A stretch of 20,476 nucleotides of DNA from a virus. The notes under the pieces are model-generated. The model worked only from the letters and a program-made list of their open reading frames with translations. It did no database searches and had not been told where the DNA came from. The DNA lies in IMG/VR virus record IMGVR_UViG_3300035703_000466, positions 1 to 20,476 of that record; one strand, written 5' to 3'. Shown in pieces: positions 6,592-13,565 of this stretch. Both the position numbers and the translations under genes were made by a program. Numbering within the stretch: the stretch's first letter is position 1; each line of letters starts with the position of its first letter.

Positions 6592-8394
6592 TTACATATT
6601 TGGTAAATCTAAACCTGTTTTAGTTTGCAACTGTGCAAGCACAGCAGGATCAATTGAACTCTGATACATACCATCTTGAGGCATTGCCTGATCAGGCATA
6701 CCAGGAGGCATACCGCCCTCAAGTTGCGGAGGGGCTTGCTGTTGCATACCAGGCTGCATCTGCGGTGCAGCCAAAAATGCTTCAGGTGCTTTAATACCGA
6801 AACCAAACTGCAACACATGTCGAGCCAACGCAGGTAGATCAACGACACCCGCACCAACAAACGGTGCCATCGCATCAACCATCTGCAACGCCATCTGACG
6901 TCGGAACGACTCGTTAACTGGGGCAGTGGAACCACCCTCAACTTCAAAATCGAACTCACCATTGATGTAGTCGTTATCAAACGTCACCCACAGTGGCATC
7001 TGCTGAGAACCAACAACACGAGCAACCTGCTCACCTGTCATGTACTGCTGGGCGATACCAACCAAACGGCGTGCACAATGAGCGATTGCCTTTTCAATGA
7101 TTGCAAGCTTGTCTGAGGAACGGGCGTTTGCAGCATCTTGCAACATGGCAGCTTCAGTAGCTGTACGTCGAATCTCAGGAAGAGCACCACGCGCATACTC
7201 AGAAATACCTGTGATCGCATCCATATCGGACGAGATCATCTCTGACTGGTTGTAGAACTCGGGTGGGTTAATCACCGCAGGCATCGGAGTGACCACAGCA
7301 CCAATGTTCTCATCACCGATAACGGGAACCAAAACATTGTCGTGATCAGACTCCAAAGCCTGACGACCATCACCATCAAACGCCGACTCCTTGTACAACC
7401 ACTTTCGTGCAAAACGCTTACGATGATTCATCATCTGCGTACGAGTCGCATTCAACTCATGTTGCAACGGCTCAATGGCCTCCAACTCACCCATTGGATA
7501 AAAGTATTCAGGGATGTCATAGTTTCGAATCATCACAAAAGGATGACCAGTAGCAAAAGGGATCTCAATAGGATCCACCAAGAAATGATCCCCACCATCA
7601 CAAAAAACACTCATCGTGTTTTTCTGAATGTCATACCACTCCCACACCTCAACGTAGGCCTCATCTTTATCCCTGGCCTGACGAGGCTTGGCGCCCTCCT
7701 GACCGTACTTCGAATACTGGGTAGGGGCACAAGCCTCGCGAGCAGCTTTCTTGTATCGCTTATCTGCTTTCACCTCAACCAATGGACGCTTGATTCGTTG
7801 AGCAATCCAACGAACGTCATTCATGCAGGTCGCATCAGGATCCACATAAATATCGAACGGGGAGATCCGCTCCAAAAATGGGCGATCCTCCAAAATGATC
7901 GTTTCGGTTTCCACCGCAGAAACAGGCTGAGACTCATCAGCATAAATGTCATCACCCAACTCAGCATGAGGATCCATCTCCTTGACACGCTCTTCTTCAA
8001 CGAAGCGATACCCAACTTTCAACCAACCAAAACCACAAATCAAAAAGTCCTTGACAGCACGACGGAATTCATCCTGGCAGCCATAATGACGCCACCAATA
8101 GTTGACAATCGCCTCAGTAACAATCGCCTTCGGCCCATCTTCAGGCTTACGACCCGAAACAGTGATCTTCGGATGGCTGACAGAAACGCTGGGAGCAACC
8201 ACGTTAATCGTTGCAAACGCACGATTAACCAGCAAACGATCCTCTTCAGAAATTTGGTTGTAATGACGACCACGATACAAGTCGATCATTCGACGCCAAA
8301 GATCATCATACTTTTCGTCTTTACGCCAACGCTTAGACATCTCCAACTTTTTTCGATAACGAACAAGATGTTCTTTATGAGAGGTGCGTGCCAC
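6592..8394 (-). CDS. Portal protein, 600 aa
   Basis: Product of 600 aa starting at GTG 8394, which shares its G with the TAG of the preceding gene and has AAAGGA about 8 bases upstream. The N-terminus is basic and helical (HKEHLVRYRKKLEMSKRWRK). The body has portal-type phrases: VVAPSVSVSHPKITV, ERISPFDIYVDPDATCMNDV, and GELEAIEPLQHELNATRTQM followed by MNHRK, with ISSDMDAITGISEYARGALP where the clip/crown helices are expected. The C-terminus is Met/Gln/Pro-rich and low in complexity (about residues 540-580). It follows terL and precedes scaffold, as expected for the dodecameric ring through which DNA enters the head. Confidence 0.85.
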   Translation of the reverse strand: MARTSHKEHLVRYRKKLEMSKRWRKDEKYDDLWRRMIDLYRGRHYNQISEEDRLLVNRAFATINVVAPSVSVSHPKITVSGRKPEDGPKAIVTEAIVNYWWRHYGCQDEFRRAVKDFLICGFGWLKVGYRFVEEERVKEMDPHAELGDDIYADESQPVSAVETETIILEDRPFLERISPFDIYVDPDATCMNDVRWIAQRIKRPLVEVKADKRYKKAAREACAPTQYSKYGQEGAKPRQARDKDEAYVEVWEWYDIQKNTMSVFCDGGDHFLVDPIEIPFATGHPFVMIRNYDIPEYFYPMGELEAIEPLQHELNATRTQMMNHRKRFARKWLYKESAFDGDGRQALESDHDNVLVPVIGDENIGAVVTPMPAVINPPEFYNQSEMISSDMDAITGISEYARGALPEIRRTATEAAMLQDAANARSSDKLAIIEKAIAHCARRLVGIAQQYMTGEQVARVVGSQQMPLWVTFDNDYINGEFDFEVEGGSTAPVNESFRRQMALQMVDAMAPFVGAGVVDLPALARHVLQFGFGIKAPEAFLAAPQMQPGMQQQAPPQLEGGMPPGMPDQAMPQDGMYQSSIDPAVLAQLQTKTGLDLPNM

Positions 8395-8594
8395 TATTTG
8401 TCCTTTGTTCCTTCATGCCATCCGATGTGCTGATCAAGTTTTGATCCGATTTTGTCAACTTTGATTCCAACAAGTTTGAGCAGATCTCGGCCCTCTTCAT
8501 GTTGTTTCGAGTTTTCTGATCTGAGTTTCTGTAATACAACCACGATTGGCCCTGTGATGATTGCCACGATGATAGGAACCCAACCTGCATCCAC
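8394..8594 (-). CDS. One-helix membrane protein with coiled tail, 66 aa (holin-like)
   Basis: A GTG start at 8594, one base after the preceding TGA, gives 66 aa: MDAGWVPIIVAIITGPIVVV (a single N-terminal membrane helix), followed by a charged helical tail, KVDKIGSKLDQHIGWHEGTK. An overlapping frame one base off (8375-8599) is also open, but it lacks a membrane helix and would run into the portal gene. The chosen frame ends exactly at the portal start. Small proteins with a hydrophobic N-terminus and 'I--KVD-I--KLD-HI-WHE' tails are common in phages and are often called holin-like or spanin-like without proof. A membrane location is well supported; the lysis role is inferred. Confidence 0.66.
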   Translation of the reverse strand: MDAGWVPIIVAIITGPIVVVLQKLRSENSKQHEEGRDLLKLVGIKVDKIGSKLDQHIGWHEGTKDK

Positions 8595-8595
8595 G

Positions 8596-8823
8596 TCACA
8601 CCCAGCGATTCCCGATTGGCTCAGCTTTTATACCAGCTTCAGCAGCAACACGAACCTGCTCATTAGCACGCTCACGAATAGTAGGCCCATGAAAATCTTC
8701 TTTACCATGAGTGAAACCCAAACGAACAGTTTTAATGTGGCAAGCAAAACAAATAGCGCCACGACGCAAAGGTTCATCCGCCTCAAAATCTTTCAGACAC
8801 GAAGAACAGTTATACAGAGTCAC
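8596..8823 (-). CDS. Zinc-ribbon protein, 75 aa
   Basis: Product of 75 aa, MTLYNCSSCLKDFEADEPLR..., with two CxxC pairs: C6/C9 (CSSC) and C25/C28 (CFAC). They are separated by 15 residues, as in a zinc ribbon. The second half contains GFTHGKEDFHGPTIRERANE, a stretch I recall as conserved in small proteins next to terminase and portal genes of actinobacterial phages. It lies 17 bases after terL and one base before the membrane-protein GTG. The zinc-binding structure is well supported; the function (packaging helper, DNA or protein binding) is unknown. Confidence 0.66.
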   Translation of the reverse strand: MTLYNCSSCLKDFEADEPLRRGAICFACHIKTVRLGFTHGKEDFHGPTIRERANEQVRVAAEAGIKAEPIGNRWV

Positions 8824-8840
8824 AATAAGAACCGAATTCG

Positions 8841-10424
8841 TTACGTTCGACTGTTAAATGCACCAATCGGCAACTTTGGATCAACCCTTTTAACCAAAAA
8901 CTGCTCAAACCACGACAAAGACATCGGCGGAGCAGCCTTAGGCTGCTGATATTCAGCCAAAAACACATGCTTCAACATCTGATTCGCAATAGCCAAACTA
9001 ATCACACGGTCATCATGAGGTGAACCATGCATTTTCCCGTTGGCTTCTCGAACGAACGTGCGGAGTTCCGCAATCGTTCGTTCGCAGCACAATGCTAATT
9101 CATTGTTTCTCATTGCAGCATTTAGCTCGTCGATCGCCAACGGCTTTGATGCCGCCGTTGTGCGCCAACCCAAAATTTCTGTTGCTTGCGGGTTTCTTTG
9201 ACCTAACCGTCGTTGACGGTAAAGGTTTCGATATCCCACTCGTTGCAACGCTTTCAATGTGGTTAGACCGTGGTTGTTGTTTTCAACTCCCAGGAGCGCA
9301 TAGTTGTAATACCAGCCGAGTTGTGCGAGCACATCCAAACCAAAGAGATCGGGATCAATGTGCCCATGCCAATGTGCACAAACCTCACCAGTGTGTGCGT
9401 TAATAACATGGGCGGTTGAATAGTCGCCATGTCCTAAACCTTCTGCGACGTCAGCACCCACAACATACAAACATTCAGGATCAGGGTATTCCCAAATGGA
9501 AAGCGGCCCACCATCTTCGATGAAATCGTATGCGCCACGTTCCTGCAAATCTTGCAAAAATCCTTGAGCAGGCTGCCTCAGCTCGAGAGCACGCAACACG
9601 TCAAGATCAAACACAGGTCGACCCGACCTGATAAACGCCTCCTCAGGATCAGACGGATACTCCTGGGCAAGCTGCCAATCAGGTAACTCACGACGTTTCG
9701 CCTCATACCAGTCATCATCACGATCTGAAGCAGACCACGGAAAAAACACGCCAACAAACCTGTTCGCACCCGTCTGAGAACCCACCCACAACTGATGAAA
9801 AATGTTGCCCTCACCATTAGCTGTAGACAAACAAATAACTCGACCACCAACATCAGCAATAGGTTCAATAGAAGCCCACGCCTCATCACTGTTAGGCAAA
9901 AAGGCCATCTCGTCAATAACAACCAAATACACCGATTCACCACGAGCAGGATCATTACCGCTAGGTAAAGATTCGATCGCAGACTCGTTAGAAAACACCA
10001 TTTTCAACTGGTTATCAGAAACAACAGTCGGGCCACGCTGCATCATCCAAGATGGCAACATCTTGTACCCATACTTCGTTTTCTGCAACAACTTCGCAGC
10101 CTCACGTTCCGTTCGAGACAACATGACCACAAAACGATCACCCCAAAAAAACGTCACCCAAAACACATATGCGGAAGCCAACGTCGAAAAACCAATCTGA
10201 CGTGCCTTCAACACAATCGAATACCTGTTAGTTAACCAAGCCTCAGCCGTAGCACGCTGAGCTACACGCATCTCAAACTTGATACGACCCCGCTCAGGAT
10301 GCCGAATAAACCAATAATTAGTACAAAAATATGAGAAAGCATCAACAAGTTCCTCGACGGTTGCCCCATCAACACCACGACACTTACGCCATTCCTTCTC
10401 ATTGAGAAGATCAGACAACTCCAT
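8841..10424 (-). CDS. terL: Terminase large subunit, 527 aa
   Basis: Protein of 527 aa with the full packaging-motor signature. The Walker A variant is KARQIGFST (about residues 73-81). The Walker B strand with catalytic acid is VYLVVIDEMAF (165-175). Motif III is LSTANG (199-204). The C-terminal nuclease has acidic residues at GADVAEG (D325), GVENNNHG (E381) and HDDRVISLAI (D471/D472), typical of RNase H-like large terminases. The start ATG overlaps the end of the small-subunit gene at 10424. It cuts concatemeric DNA and pumps it through the portal using ATP. Every key residue appears intact. Confidence 0.95.
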   Translation of the reverse strand: MELSDLLNEKEWRKCRGVDGATVEELVDAFSYFCTNYWFIRHPERGRIKFEMRVAQRATAEAWLTNRYSIVLKARQIGFSTLASAYVFWVTFFWGDRFVVMLSRTEREAAKLLQKTKYGYKMLPSWMMQRGPTVVSDNQLKMVFSNESAIESLPSGNDPARGESVYLVVIDEMAFLPNSDEAWASIEPIADVGGRVICLSTANGEGNIFHQLWVGSQTGANRFVGVFFPWSASDRDDDWYEAKRRELPDWQLAQEYPSDPEEAFIRSGRPVFDLDVLRALELRQPAQGFLQDLQERGAYDFIEDGGPLSIWEYPDPECLYVVGADVAEGLGHGDYSTAHVINAHTGEVCAHWHGHIDPDLFGLDVLAQLGWYYNYALLGVENNNHGLTTLKALQRVGYRNLYRQRRLGQRNPQATEILGWRTTAASKPLAIDELNAAMRNNELALCCERTIAELRTFVREANGKMHGSPHDDRVISLAIANQMLKHVFLAEYQQPKAAPPMSLSWFEQFLVKRVDPKLPIGAFNSRT

Positions 10425-10849
10425 CAGACCGCTTTAAGACTCCTAGTAGAACGCTCACGAACCGCCAACGCACCAATCAACTCATCCAACTCAACATCCG
10501 ACATCTCCGAAGCCTTCTTATCAGACCGAACCTCAATCTTCTCAGGCGCCATCCGATTAGTAGCCTGCAAATACAGCTGAGCCGACTTCGTGTCACCTTC
10601 CAACGCCCGCTCATACAACGTGTCCAACACCCGTTGAGTGCGCTCAGGAGAACCCTGAATGTGATTAACCCGTTTCTCCCACTCGTCACGGAAAACCGTT
10701 TTTTTCTCCCAACGACGCAACGTCTTCACATCAACACCGACTGTGCCAGCAAAAGCCGTTTTAGTAGCAGGTTGCCGTTCAGAAGGAACCGTACACAACC
10801 AGTCCAAATACTGTTGCTGTTCGGAAGATAAAACCATTTCTTCTCTCAT
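10424..10849 (-). CDS. terS: Terminase small subunit, 141 aa (or 137)
   Basis: The gene is open much further upstream (to 11017), but that extension lies over a hairpin region and encodes Cys/Pro-rich nonsense. The likely start is ATG 10849 (MREEMVLSSEQQQYLDWLCT) or, better placed behind GAGAGAAGAA, ATG 10837 (MVLSS). The body has an HTH (FAGTVGVDVKTLRRWEKKTV) followed by helices with GSPERTQRVLDTLYERALEG and AQLYLQATNRMAPEKIEV, characteristic of small terminases that recognise the packaging site. Its stop overlaps the terL start. It is the first gene of the leftward late operon, so the late promoter should lie in 10850-11000. Confidence 0.85.
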   Translation of the reverse strand: MREEMVLSSEQQQYLDWLCTVPSERQPATKTAFAGTVGVDVKTLRRWEKKTVFRDEWEKRVNHIQGSPERTQRVLDTLYERALEGDTKSAQLYLQATNRMAPEKIEVRSDKKASEMSDVELDELIGALAVRERSTRSLKAV

Positions 10850-11000
10850 ACAACAAAGGCAAAACGTAACAGGTAACGAAAGGGGGGAACCTATAGGAGG
10901 GGGGAAAGGACAGAACCCCGCTCCTGACGGGCGGGGTTGCGAGATTGCCTGCACAGCAGGGAATCGCAGCAACACCCCCAAAGGACAACCAGGAAACAAA
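10850..11000. promoter_or_regulatory. Divergent control region with two tandem hairpins and G-tracts
   Basis: These 151 bases separate the leftward terS operon from the rightward genes. Two GGGGGG runs (10882-10887, 10899-10904) lie on the terS side. Next come a stem AACCCCGC/GCGGGGTT (10914-10921 with 10931-10938) and a second imperfect stem GCGAGATTGCCTGC/GCAGGGAATCGC (10939-10952 with 10956-10967). The last 33 bases carry AGGA for the 11001 gene. No convincing -35/-10 pair was found by eye. The region must contain at least one start site, and its position beside terS makes it a candidate packaging (pac/cos) site. Confidence 0.5.
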
Positions 11001-11252
11001 ATGATCAAACGCGGCAAAGAAACCTTCAGTGGCTACAACAAACCCAAAAAGACACCAAACCACCCCACAAAATCACACGCCGTCCTAGCCAAAAAAGGCA
11101 GCGAAACAAAACTAATCAGATTCGGACAACAAGGCGTTACAGGATCACCTGACGGCACCCAAAGAAACACAAACTTCAAAACCCGCCACGCCAAAAACAT
11201 CGCCAAAGGAAACATGTCCGCCGCATACTGGGCAAACAAAGTCAAATGGTAA
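11001..11252 (+). CDS. Conserved phage protein with 'FKTRHAKNI..SAAYWANKVKW' end, 83 aa
   Basis: An ATG at 11001 with AGGA 7 bases upstream gives 83 very basic residues. The N-terminus is MIKRGKETFSGYNKPKKTPN. The C-terminal half contains KLIRFGQQGVTGSPDGTQRN, then FKTRHAKNIAKGNMSAAYWA, ending NKVKW. I recall this last block (F-ARHA-NI-KGKMSAAYWANKVKW) from a small domain of unknown function found in phages and large DNA viruses, but I cannot name the family with certainty. The charge suggests nucleic-acid or virion-interior binding. Its last 7 bases overlap the next gene. Confidence 0.75.
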   Translation: MIKRGKETFSGYNKPKKTPNHPTKSHAVLAKKGSETKLIRFGQQGVTGSPDGTQRNTNFKTRHAKNIAKGNMSAAYWANKVKW

Positions 11253-11422
11253 TCACACTCCGCTGCCACACCTGCGACACCACACTCACATCCAACAACA
11301 TTCATGTTGTCGGATGCCATTGCGATCCCGATTCCCCGAAGTGGGTATCCCTAGGAACCAACGGAAGAATCTACGGATACTCCCAATCCCAATACACCAT
11401 TATCGAAACCAAGGAATCCTAA
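11246..11422 (+). CDS. Small zinc-ribbon-like protein, 58 aa
   Basis: An ATG at 11246 inside the end of the previous gene opens a 58-aa frame, MVITLRCHTCDTTLTSNNIH..., containing CHTC (C7, C10) and later GCHCDPDSPKW, i.e. CxxC followed by CxC. This is a plausible single zinc site in a tiny beta protein. It ends ...GRIYGYSQSQYTIIETKES. There is no separate ribosome site apart from the coding sequence of the upstream gene, so translation is probably coupled. The function is unknown. It is supported by the cysteine spacing, by the overlap and by filling the space exactly up to the non-coding block. Confidence 0.6.
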   Translation: MVITLRCHTCDTTLTSNNIHVVGCHCDPDSPKWVSLGTNGRIYGYSQSQYTIIETKES

Positions 11423-11744
11423 AGCTTCACTAGGTGCCCCCAGAATGGCACCAGAAGCGTCCTAAGGCTCGCACAGCGACACAACCCTGACCTTGGGTCA
11501 GACATATCCAAAACCATCCACGCGGCCCTGGCACGACGGAGTCCCTAGTCGATTTGGGTGTGGGGGCCCCCTATGCCCCCAGGACGCCTGCGCTTAGTTG
11601 GTCTGTAACTCTAGTTCTAGCCCTGAAACCTATACGGGCGCTGGTCTACAGATTCGCCCCAAATACATATATGTAGGCGCGCTTGACATCGTAGATCGAT
11701 GCCAACGACAGCCCGCGAAACATAAACCAACACAACAAAAAGAG
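11423..11744 (+). other. Structured non-coding region, about 320 bp
   Basis: I found no convincing gene here. It contains several stem-loops in order. GCTTC/GAAGC encloses GGTGCC/GGCACC (11424-11458). CTGACC/GGTCAG (11487-11501) forms part of a copy of the intergenic motif. The palindrome GGGGGCCCCC (11562-11571) can also pair with CCCCC at 11576-11580. GGGCG/CGCCC lies around 11635-11660, and ACATATATGT lies near 11663. A TTGACA at about 11683 has no good -10 at the standard distance. GC content is higher than in the next genes. Candidates are an untranslated leader, a small RNA gene or a replication origin. It does not fold as a tRNA by eye. Confidence 0.5.
11481..11501 (+). promoter_or_regulatory. 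Intergenic motif copy 1
   Basis: ACAACCCTGACCTTGGGTC, followed by AG, matches the recurrent motif (consensus about GTCAACCCTGATCTTGTGTC) with a few changes, and forms its own small hairpin CTGACC-TTG-GGTCAG. It lies after the 58-aa gene, before the next rightward block. It is one of six plus-orientation copies in the right half. Confidence 0.5.
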
Positions 11745-11758
11745 TTTGCATATGCAAA
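11745..11758. promoter_or_regulatory. Palindromic operator-like site over a start codon
   Basis: A perfect 14-bp palindrome, TTTGCATATGCAAA. Its centre lies just before the ATG at 11752, so the site covers the start codon of the 146-aa gene. The same core recurs at 12216, 13295 and 14148. A protein bound here, or a hairpin formed here in RNA, would block translation or transcription of the first gene of the block. The repeat is seen directly; the operator role is inferred. Confidence 0.6.
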
Positions 11759-12192
11759 TTCGTTACAGAAAAGAGACATTTATCAAAACGTTAGATATTA
11801 CTTCCGCGCTCGCGGTGTACAAGTCAATCAATGAAGATCAAGTATCAATCGGCAGGTTAGAGGATTCTATTTTGTGGAAGTGGTATTCGATTGCTTATGC
11901 GATTATTAATAATCAGATTCAGCGTGATGTGTTTGTGCATCGTGCACGGATGACTGATGAGAATGCGTTGTCGATGGCGGTGAAGATTGCATCGCATGCA
12001 GATGTCAGTGCATCGTTTCGCAACAAGTTAGAGAATGGTGAATTTAAATCGTTGCGTGCCGCTTATGATGCTTGCCCTAAGGGTAAGAGTGGTAAGCCGT
12101 CGTTGAGTGATGATGAGAAGATCACGAATTTTTATTCTCGTATGACGCCTGCACAACGTAAAAAGCATTTGAAGATTCTTCAGTCGTTGTAA
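11752..12192 (+). CDS. Putative DNA-binding-type protein of unknown family, 146 aa
   Basis: The likely start is ATG 11752 (MQIRYRKETFIKTLDITSAL), with an in-frame TTG at 11746 as the alternative; both lie within the TTTGCATATGCAAA palindrome. The protein is mostly helical and basic at its end: LEDSILWKWYSIAYAIINNQ, then ASHADVSASFRNKLENGEFK and a C-terminal YSRMTPAQRKKHLKILQSL. The segment 'ADVSASFRNKLENGEFKSLR' could be an HTH, and the whole resembles a regulator or replication accessory, but I do not recognise a family. It is the first gene of the rightward block beside its own palindrome, so autoregulation is an attractive inference. Codon use is T-rich at third positions, unlike the two genes before it. 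Confidence 0.68.
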   Translation: MQIRYRKETFIKTLDITSALAVYKSINEDQVSIGRLEDSILWKWYSIAYAIINNQIQRDVFVHRARMTDENALSMAVKIASHADVSASFRNKLENGEFKSLRAAYDACPKGKSGKPSLSDDEKITNFYSRMTPAQRKKHLKILQSL

Positions 12193-12205
12193 TTGTTGCC
12201 AGTGT

Positions 12206-12239
12206 TCGTGCAGAGTTTGCATATGCAAATTCTGCACGA
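12206..12239. promoter_or_regulatory. Long palindrome, second copy of TTTGCATATGCAAA
   Basis: The core at 12216-12229 is extended on both sides by TCGTGCAGA and TCTGCACGA, making a 34-bp palindrome with a single mismatched pair. It lies just after the stop of the 146-aa gene. It could be an operator dimer site, or a terminator-like hairpin (no U-tract follows). Confidence 0.68.
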
Positions 12240-12270
12240 TGCAGTGTCAATTGTTGACGCTCGGCCCGAT

Positions 12271-12291
12271 GTCAATCCTGATGTTGTGTCG
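12271..12291 (+). promoter_or_regulatory. Intergenic motif copy 2
   Basis: GTCAATCCTGATGTTGTGTC matches the recurrent motif at 18 of 20 positions. It lies 25 bases before the 33-aa gene. CATAAT, a possible -10, follows within 15 bases, so a promoter/operator arrangement is possible but no matching -35 was found. Confidence 0.55.
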
Positions 12292-12316
12292 TAAACATAA
12301 TAGAAAAGAGAATGCA

Positions 12317-12418
12317 ATGGGTATGTACGAAAAGCAGTTGGAACATGATCTTGATGAATTGGATCAAGTTATTGCAGAGCAAGTTATCCGTGAAAATATT
12401 GAGAGGAGATTAAAGTAA
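12317..12418 (+). CDS. Very small acidic helical protein, 33 aa
   Basis: ATG 12317 opens a 33-aa frame, MGMYEKQLEHDLDELDQVIA, then EQVIRENIERRLK, ending at TAA 12418, whose last A is the first base of the next ATG (TAATG). The heptad pattern of Leu/Ile gives a likely amphipathic helix or coiled coil. Its GAGAGGAG near the end serves as the ribosome site of the following gene. It may be a leader peptide that couples translation or a small partner protein. It is too short for the family to be judged. Confidence rests on the overlap and codon bias. Confidence 0.5.
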   Translation: MGMYEKQLEHDLDELDQVIAEQVIRENIERRLK

Positions 12419-13272
12419 TGTCCGTTTCCGTAAAGGTTCGCACCAAGGTTTTAAATCTTGGTGTTCGTTTAGAGCAAGTCGCCCATCTAATGGGTGATGC
12501 GCATGAACGATTCAATCTTCGCAATGCTCAAGCGACTTGGGCATTGTTTAGATCTACTCATGGCTTCAAGCGTTCTGCTACGAAGTTGTTGACCTATCCT
12601 GATGCCCAATTAAAGTTGGGTAAGTCAAAAGAGTTCACTGTCGGTTTGACGTTACAGCATGCGGATGTTTCGGGTGTTGAGACTTGTGCGTGGCGTGGTG
12701 AGTGCACGAAAGTGTGTGTGCTTGATAACGGCAATGGGCGTTATGCGAATACGCAGAAGGGTCGGGATGTCAAAACCAAGTTTTTGAATGAGTATCCCGA
12801 GTTGTTTGCGGTGCTATTGATTCATGAACTTCGATCGCTTGCACAAAAGTATGAGCGTGTGTTGGTTCGGTTGAATGTGAATAGTGATATTCGTTGGTAT
12901 CGCATTCTTGTTGATCTAACTAATGGTGATGTGCCAGGGTTGCGCAATGTGTTCTTTTACGATTACACGAAGAACCCAGCTATTTTGTCGGGCAATGGCA
13001 AGGTTGCGAAGCATTATCGGATGGCGTACAGCGTTAACGAGAATTCGGATCTTGATAAGGTTCGTGCGTTTGTTGCGCGTGGTGGTACTGCCGCGATTGT
13101 TACGTCACGCAAGAAATCTGATGCACCGCCGAAGCGGTTTATGGGGTTGCGTGTTGTTGATGGTGATGCCACGGATAATCGTTATGACGAGCGTGGTGTG
13201 TGGGTTGATCTTGCCGCTAAGGGTAAGGCCCGTGCGCTTATTGGTGTCAACGACTTCGTGCGTACTATTTAG
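12418..13272 (+). CDS. Gp88-like phage protein, 284 aa
   Basis: Protein of 284 aa. The centre has a Cys cluster, ETCAWRGECTKVCVLDNGNG (C90, C96, C100), then RLNVNSDIRW (about 151-160), VFFYDYTKNP (178-187), a Ser-rich AYSVNENSDL, and the C-terminal VVDGDATDNRYDERGVWVDL. I recognise this combination (C-C-C, NV-SDI-W, F-DYTK, DGD--D-R) as the mycobacteriophage 'gene product 88' type family widespread in phages and plasmids. Its function is not established to my knowledge, though the metal-binding Cys set and conserved acids suggest an enzyme. It is translated from ATG overlapping the 33-aa stop. The family call is from memory, not from a search. Confidence 0.68.
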   Translation: MSVSVKVRTKVLNLGVRLEQVAHLMGDAHERFNLRNAQATWALFRSTHGFKRSATKLLTYPDAQLKLGKSKEFTVGLTLQHADVSGVETCAWRGECTKVCVLDNGNGRYANTQKGRDVKTKFLNEYPELFAVLLIHELRSLAQKYERVLVRLNVNSDIRWYRILVDLTNGDVPGLRNVFFYDYTKNPAILSGNGKVAKHYRMAYSVNENSDLDKVRAFVARGGTAAIVTSRKKSDAPPKRFMGLRVVDGDATDNRYDERGVWVDLAAKGKARALIGVNDFVRTI

Positions 13273-13315
13273 TCAAGGGTGATCTTGTGTCGGGTTTGCA
13301 TATGCAAACCCGACA
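13272..13315 (+). promoter_or_regulatory. Intergenic motif copy 3 joined to a 28-bp perfect palindrome
   Basis: GTCAAGGGTGATCTTGTGTC (motif, 13272-13291) runs directly into a 28-bp perfect palindrome at 13288-13315 with arms TGTCGGGTTTGCAT. It begins at the stop of the Gp88-like gene. In RNA this would be a very stable stem, but the following bases are A-rich, not U-rich, so it is not a standard rightward terminator. An operator or an mRNA-processing/stability element is more likely. The same 50-odd bases recur at 14124. Confidence 0.75.
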
Positions 13316-13358
13316 TACGAATAAAAAAAAAAACAACAAACATAAAAGGAGAAATGCA

Positions 13359-13565
13359 ATGTCAATTTATTCAACCAACTATTCCATTACGGAAATGGAT
13401 GATCAAGAACTAAAAGATTTGATCACTTGTAAATATGTCGAGTTCAATGCGCTTAAGCAAGAGCTAAATAATCTTGCTGAAGAGGCATCGTCCCGCACCA
13501 ATGGTTATCGGAATTTGTTGAATTCCGTAATTACATCAATCATGGTTAACGAATATGTGGCTTGA
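13359..13565 (+). CDS. Small helical protein, 68 aa
   Basis: The start chosen is ATG 13359 with AAGGAG 9 bases upstream; a longer in-frame start at 13287 lies inside the palindrome. The product is MSIYSTNYSITEMDDQELKD..., with a helical middle (EFNALKQELNNLAEEASSRT), then GYRNLLNSVITSIMVNEYVA. No family recognised. It resembles short coiled-coil helper proteins. The last 11 bases overlap the next gene, so the two are probably co-translated. The local sequence is AT-rich. Confidence 0.6.
   Translation: MSIYSTNYSITEMDDQELKDLITCKYVEFNALKQELNNLAEEASSRTNGYRNLLNSVITSIMVNEYVA

Noticed and set aside
7342-8433. Plus-strand 363-aa open frame opposite the portal gene
   Set aside because: Antisense shadow of a clearly real portal gene. 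Its composition is low-complexity Thr/Ile/Arg, with no ribosome site and no domain.
8375-8599. Alternative 74-aa minus frame overlapping the membrane protein
   Set aside because: It runs into the portal start, lacks a membrane helix and looks out of frame. The 66-aa frame ends exactly at the portal GTG and has a clear helix and coiled tail.
10850-11017. N-terminal extension of the small terminase
   Set aside because: The longer frame covers hairpins and G-tracts and encodes a Pro/Cys-rich stretch unlike terminases; starts at 10849 or 10837 are better.
11590-11680. Possible tRNA
   Set aside because: A GGTCTACAGATTCGCCCC segment looked T-arm-like, but no acceptor, D or anticodon stems could be paired.
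12923-13282. 119-aa frame within the Gp88-like gene
   Set aside because: Off-frame shadow (Arg/Leu/Val-rich) of a recognised family member.
13288-13315. 28-bp palindrome as a standard rightward terminator
   Set aside because: Followed by a run of A rather than T on the plus strand, and no loop; an operator or processing role fits better. A leftward terminator (T-run on the minus strand is upstream of the stem) is not supported either.
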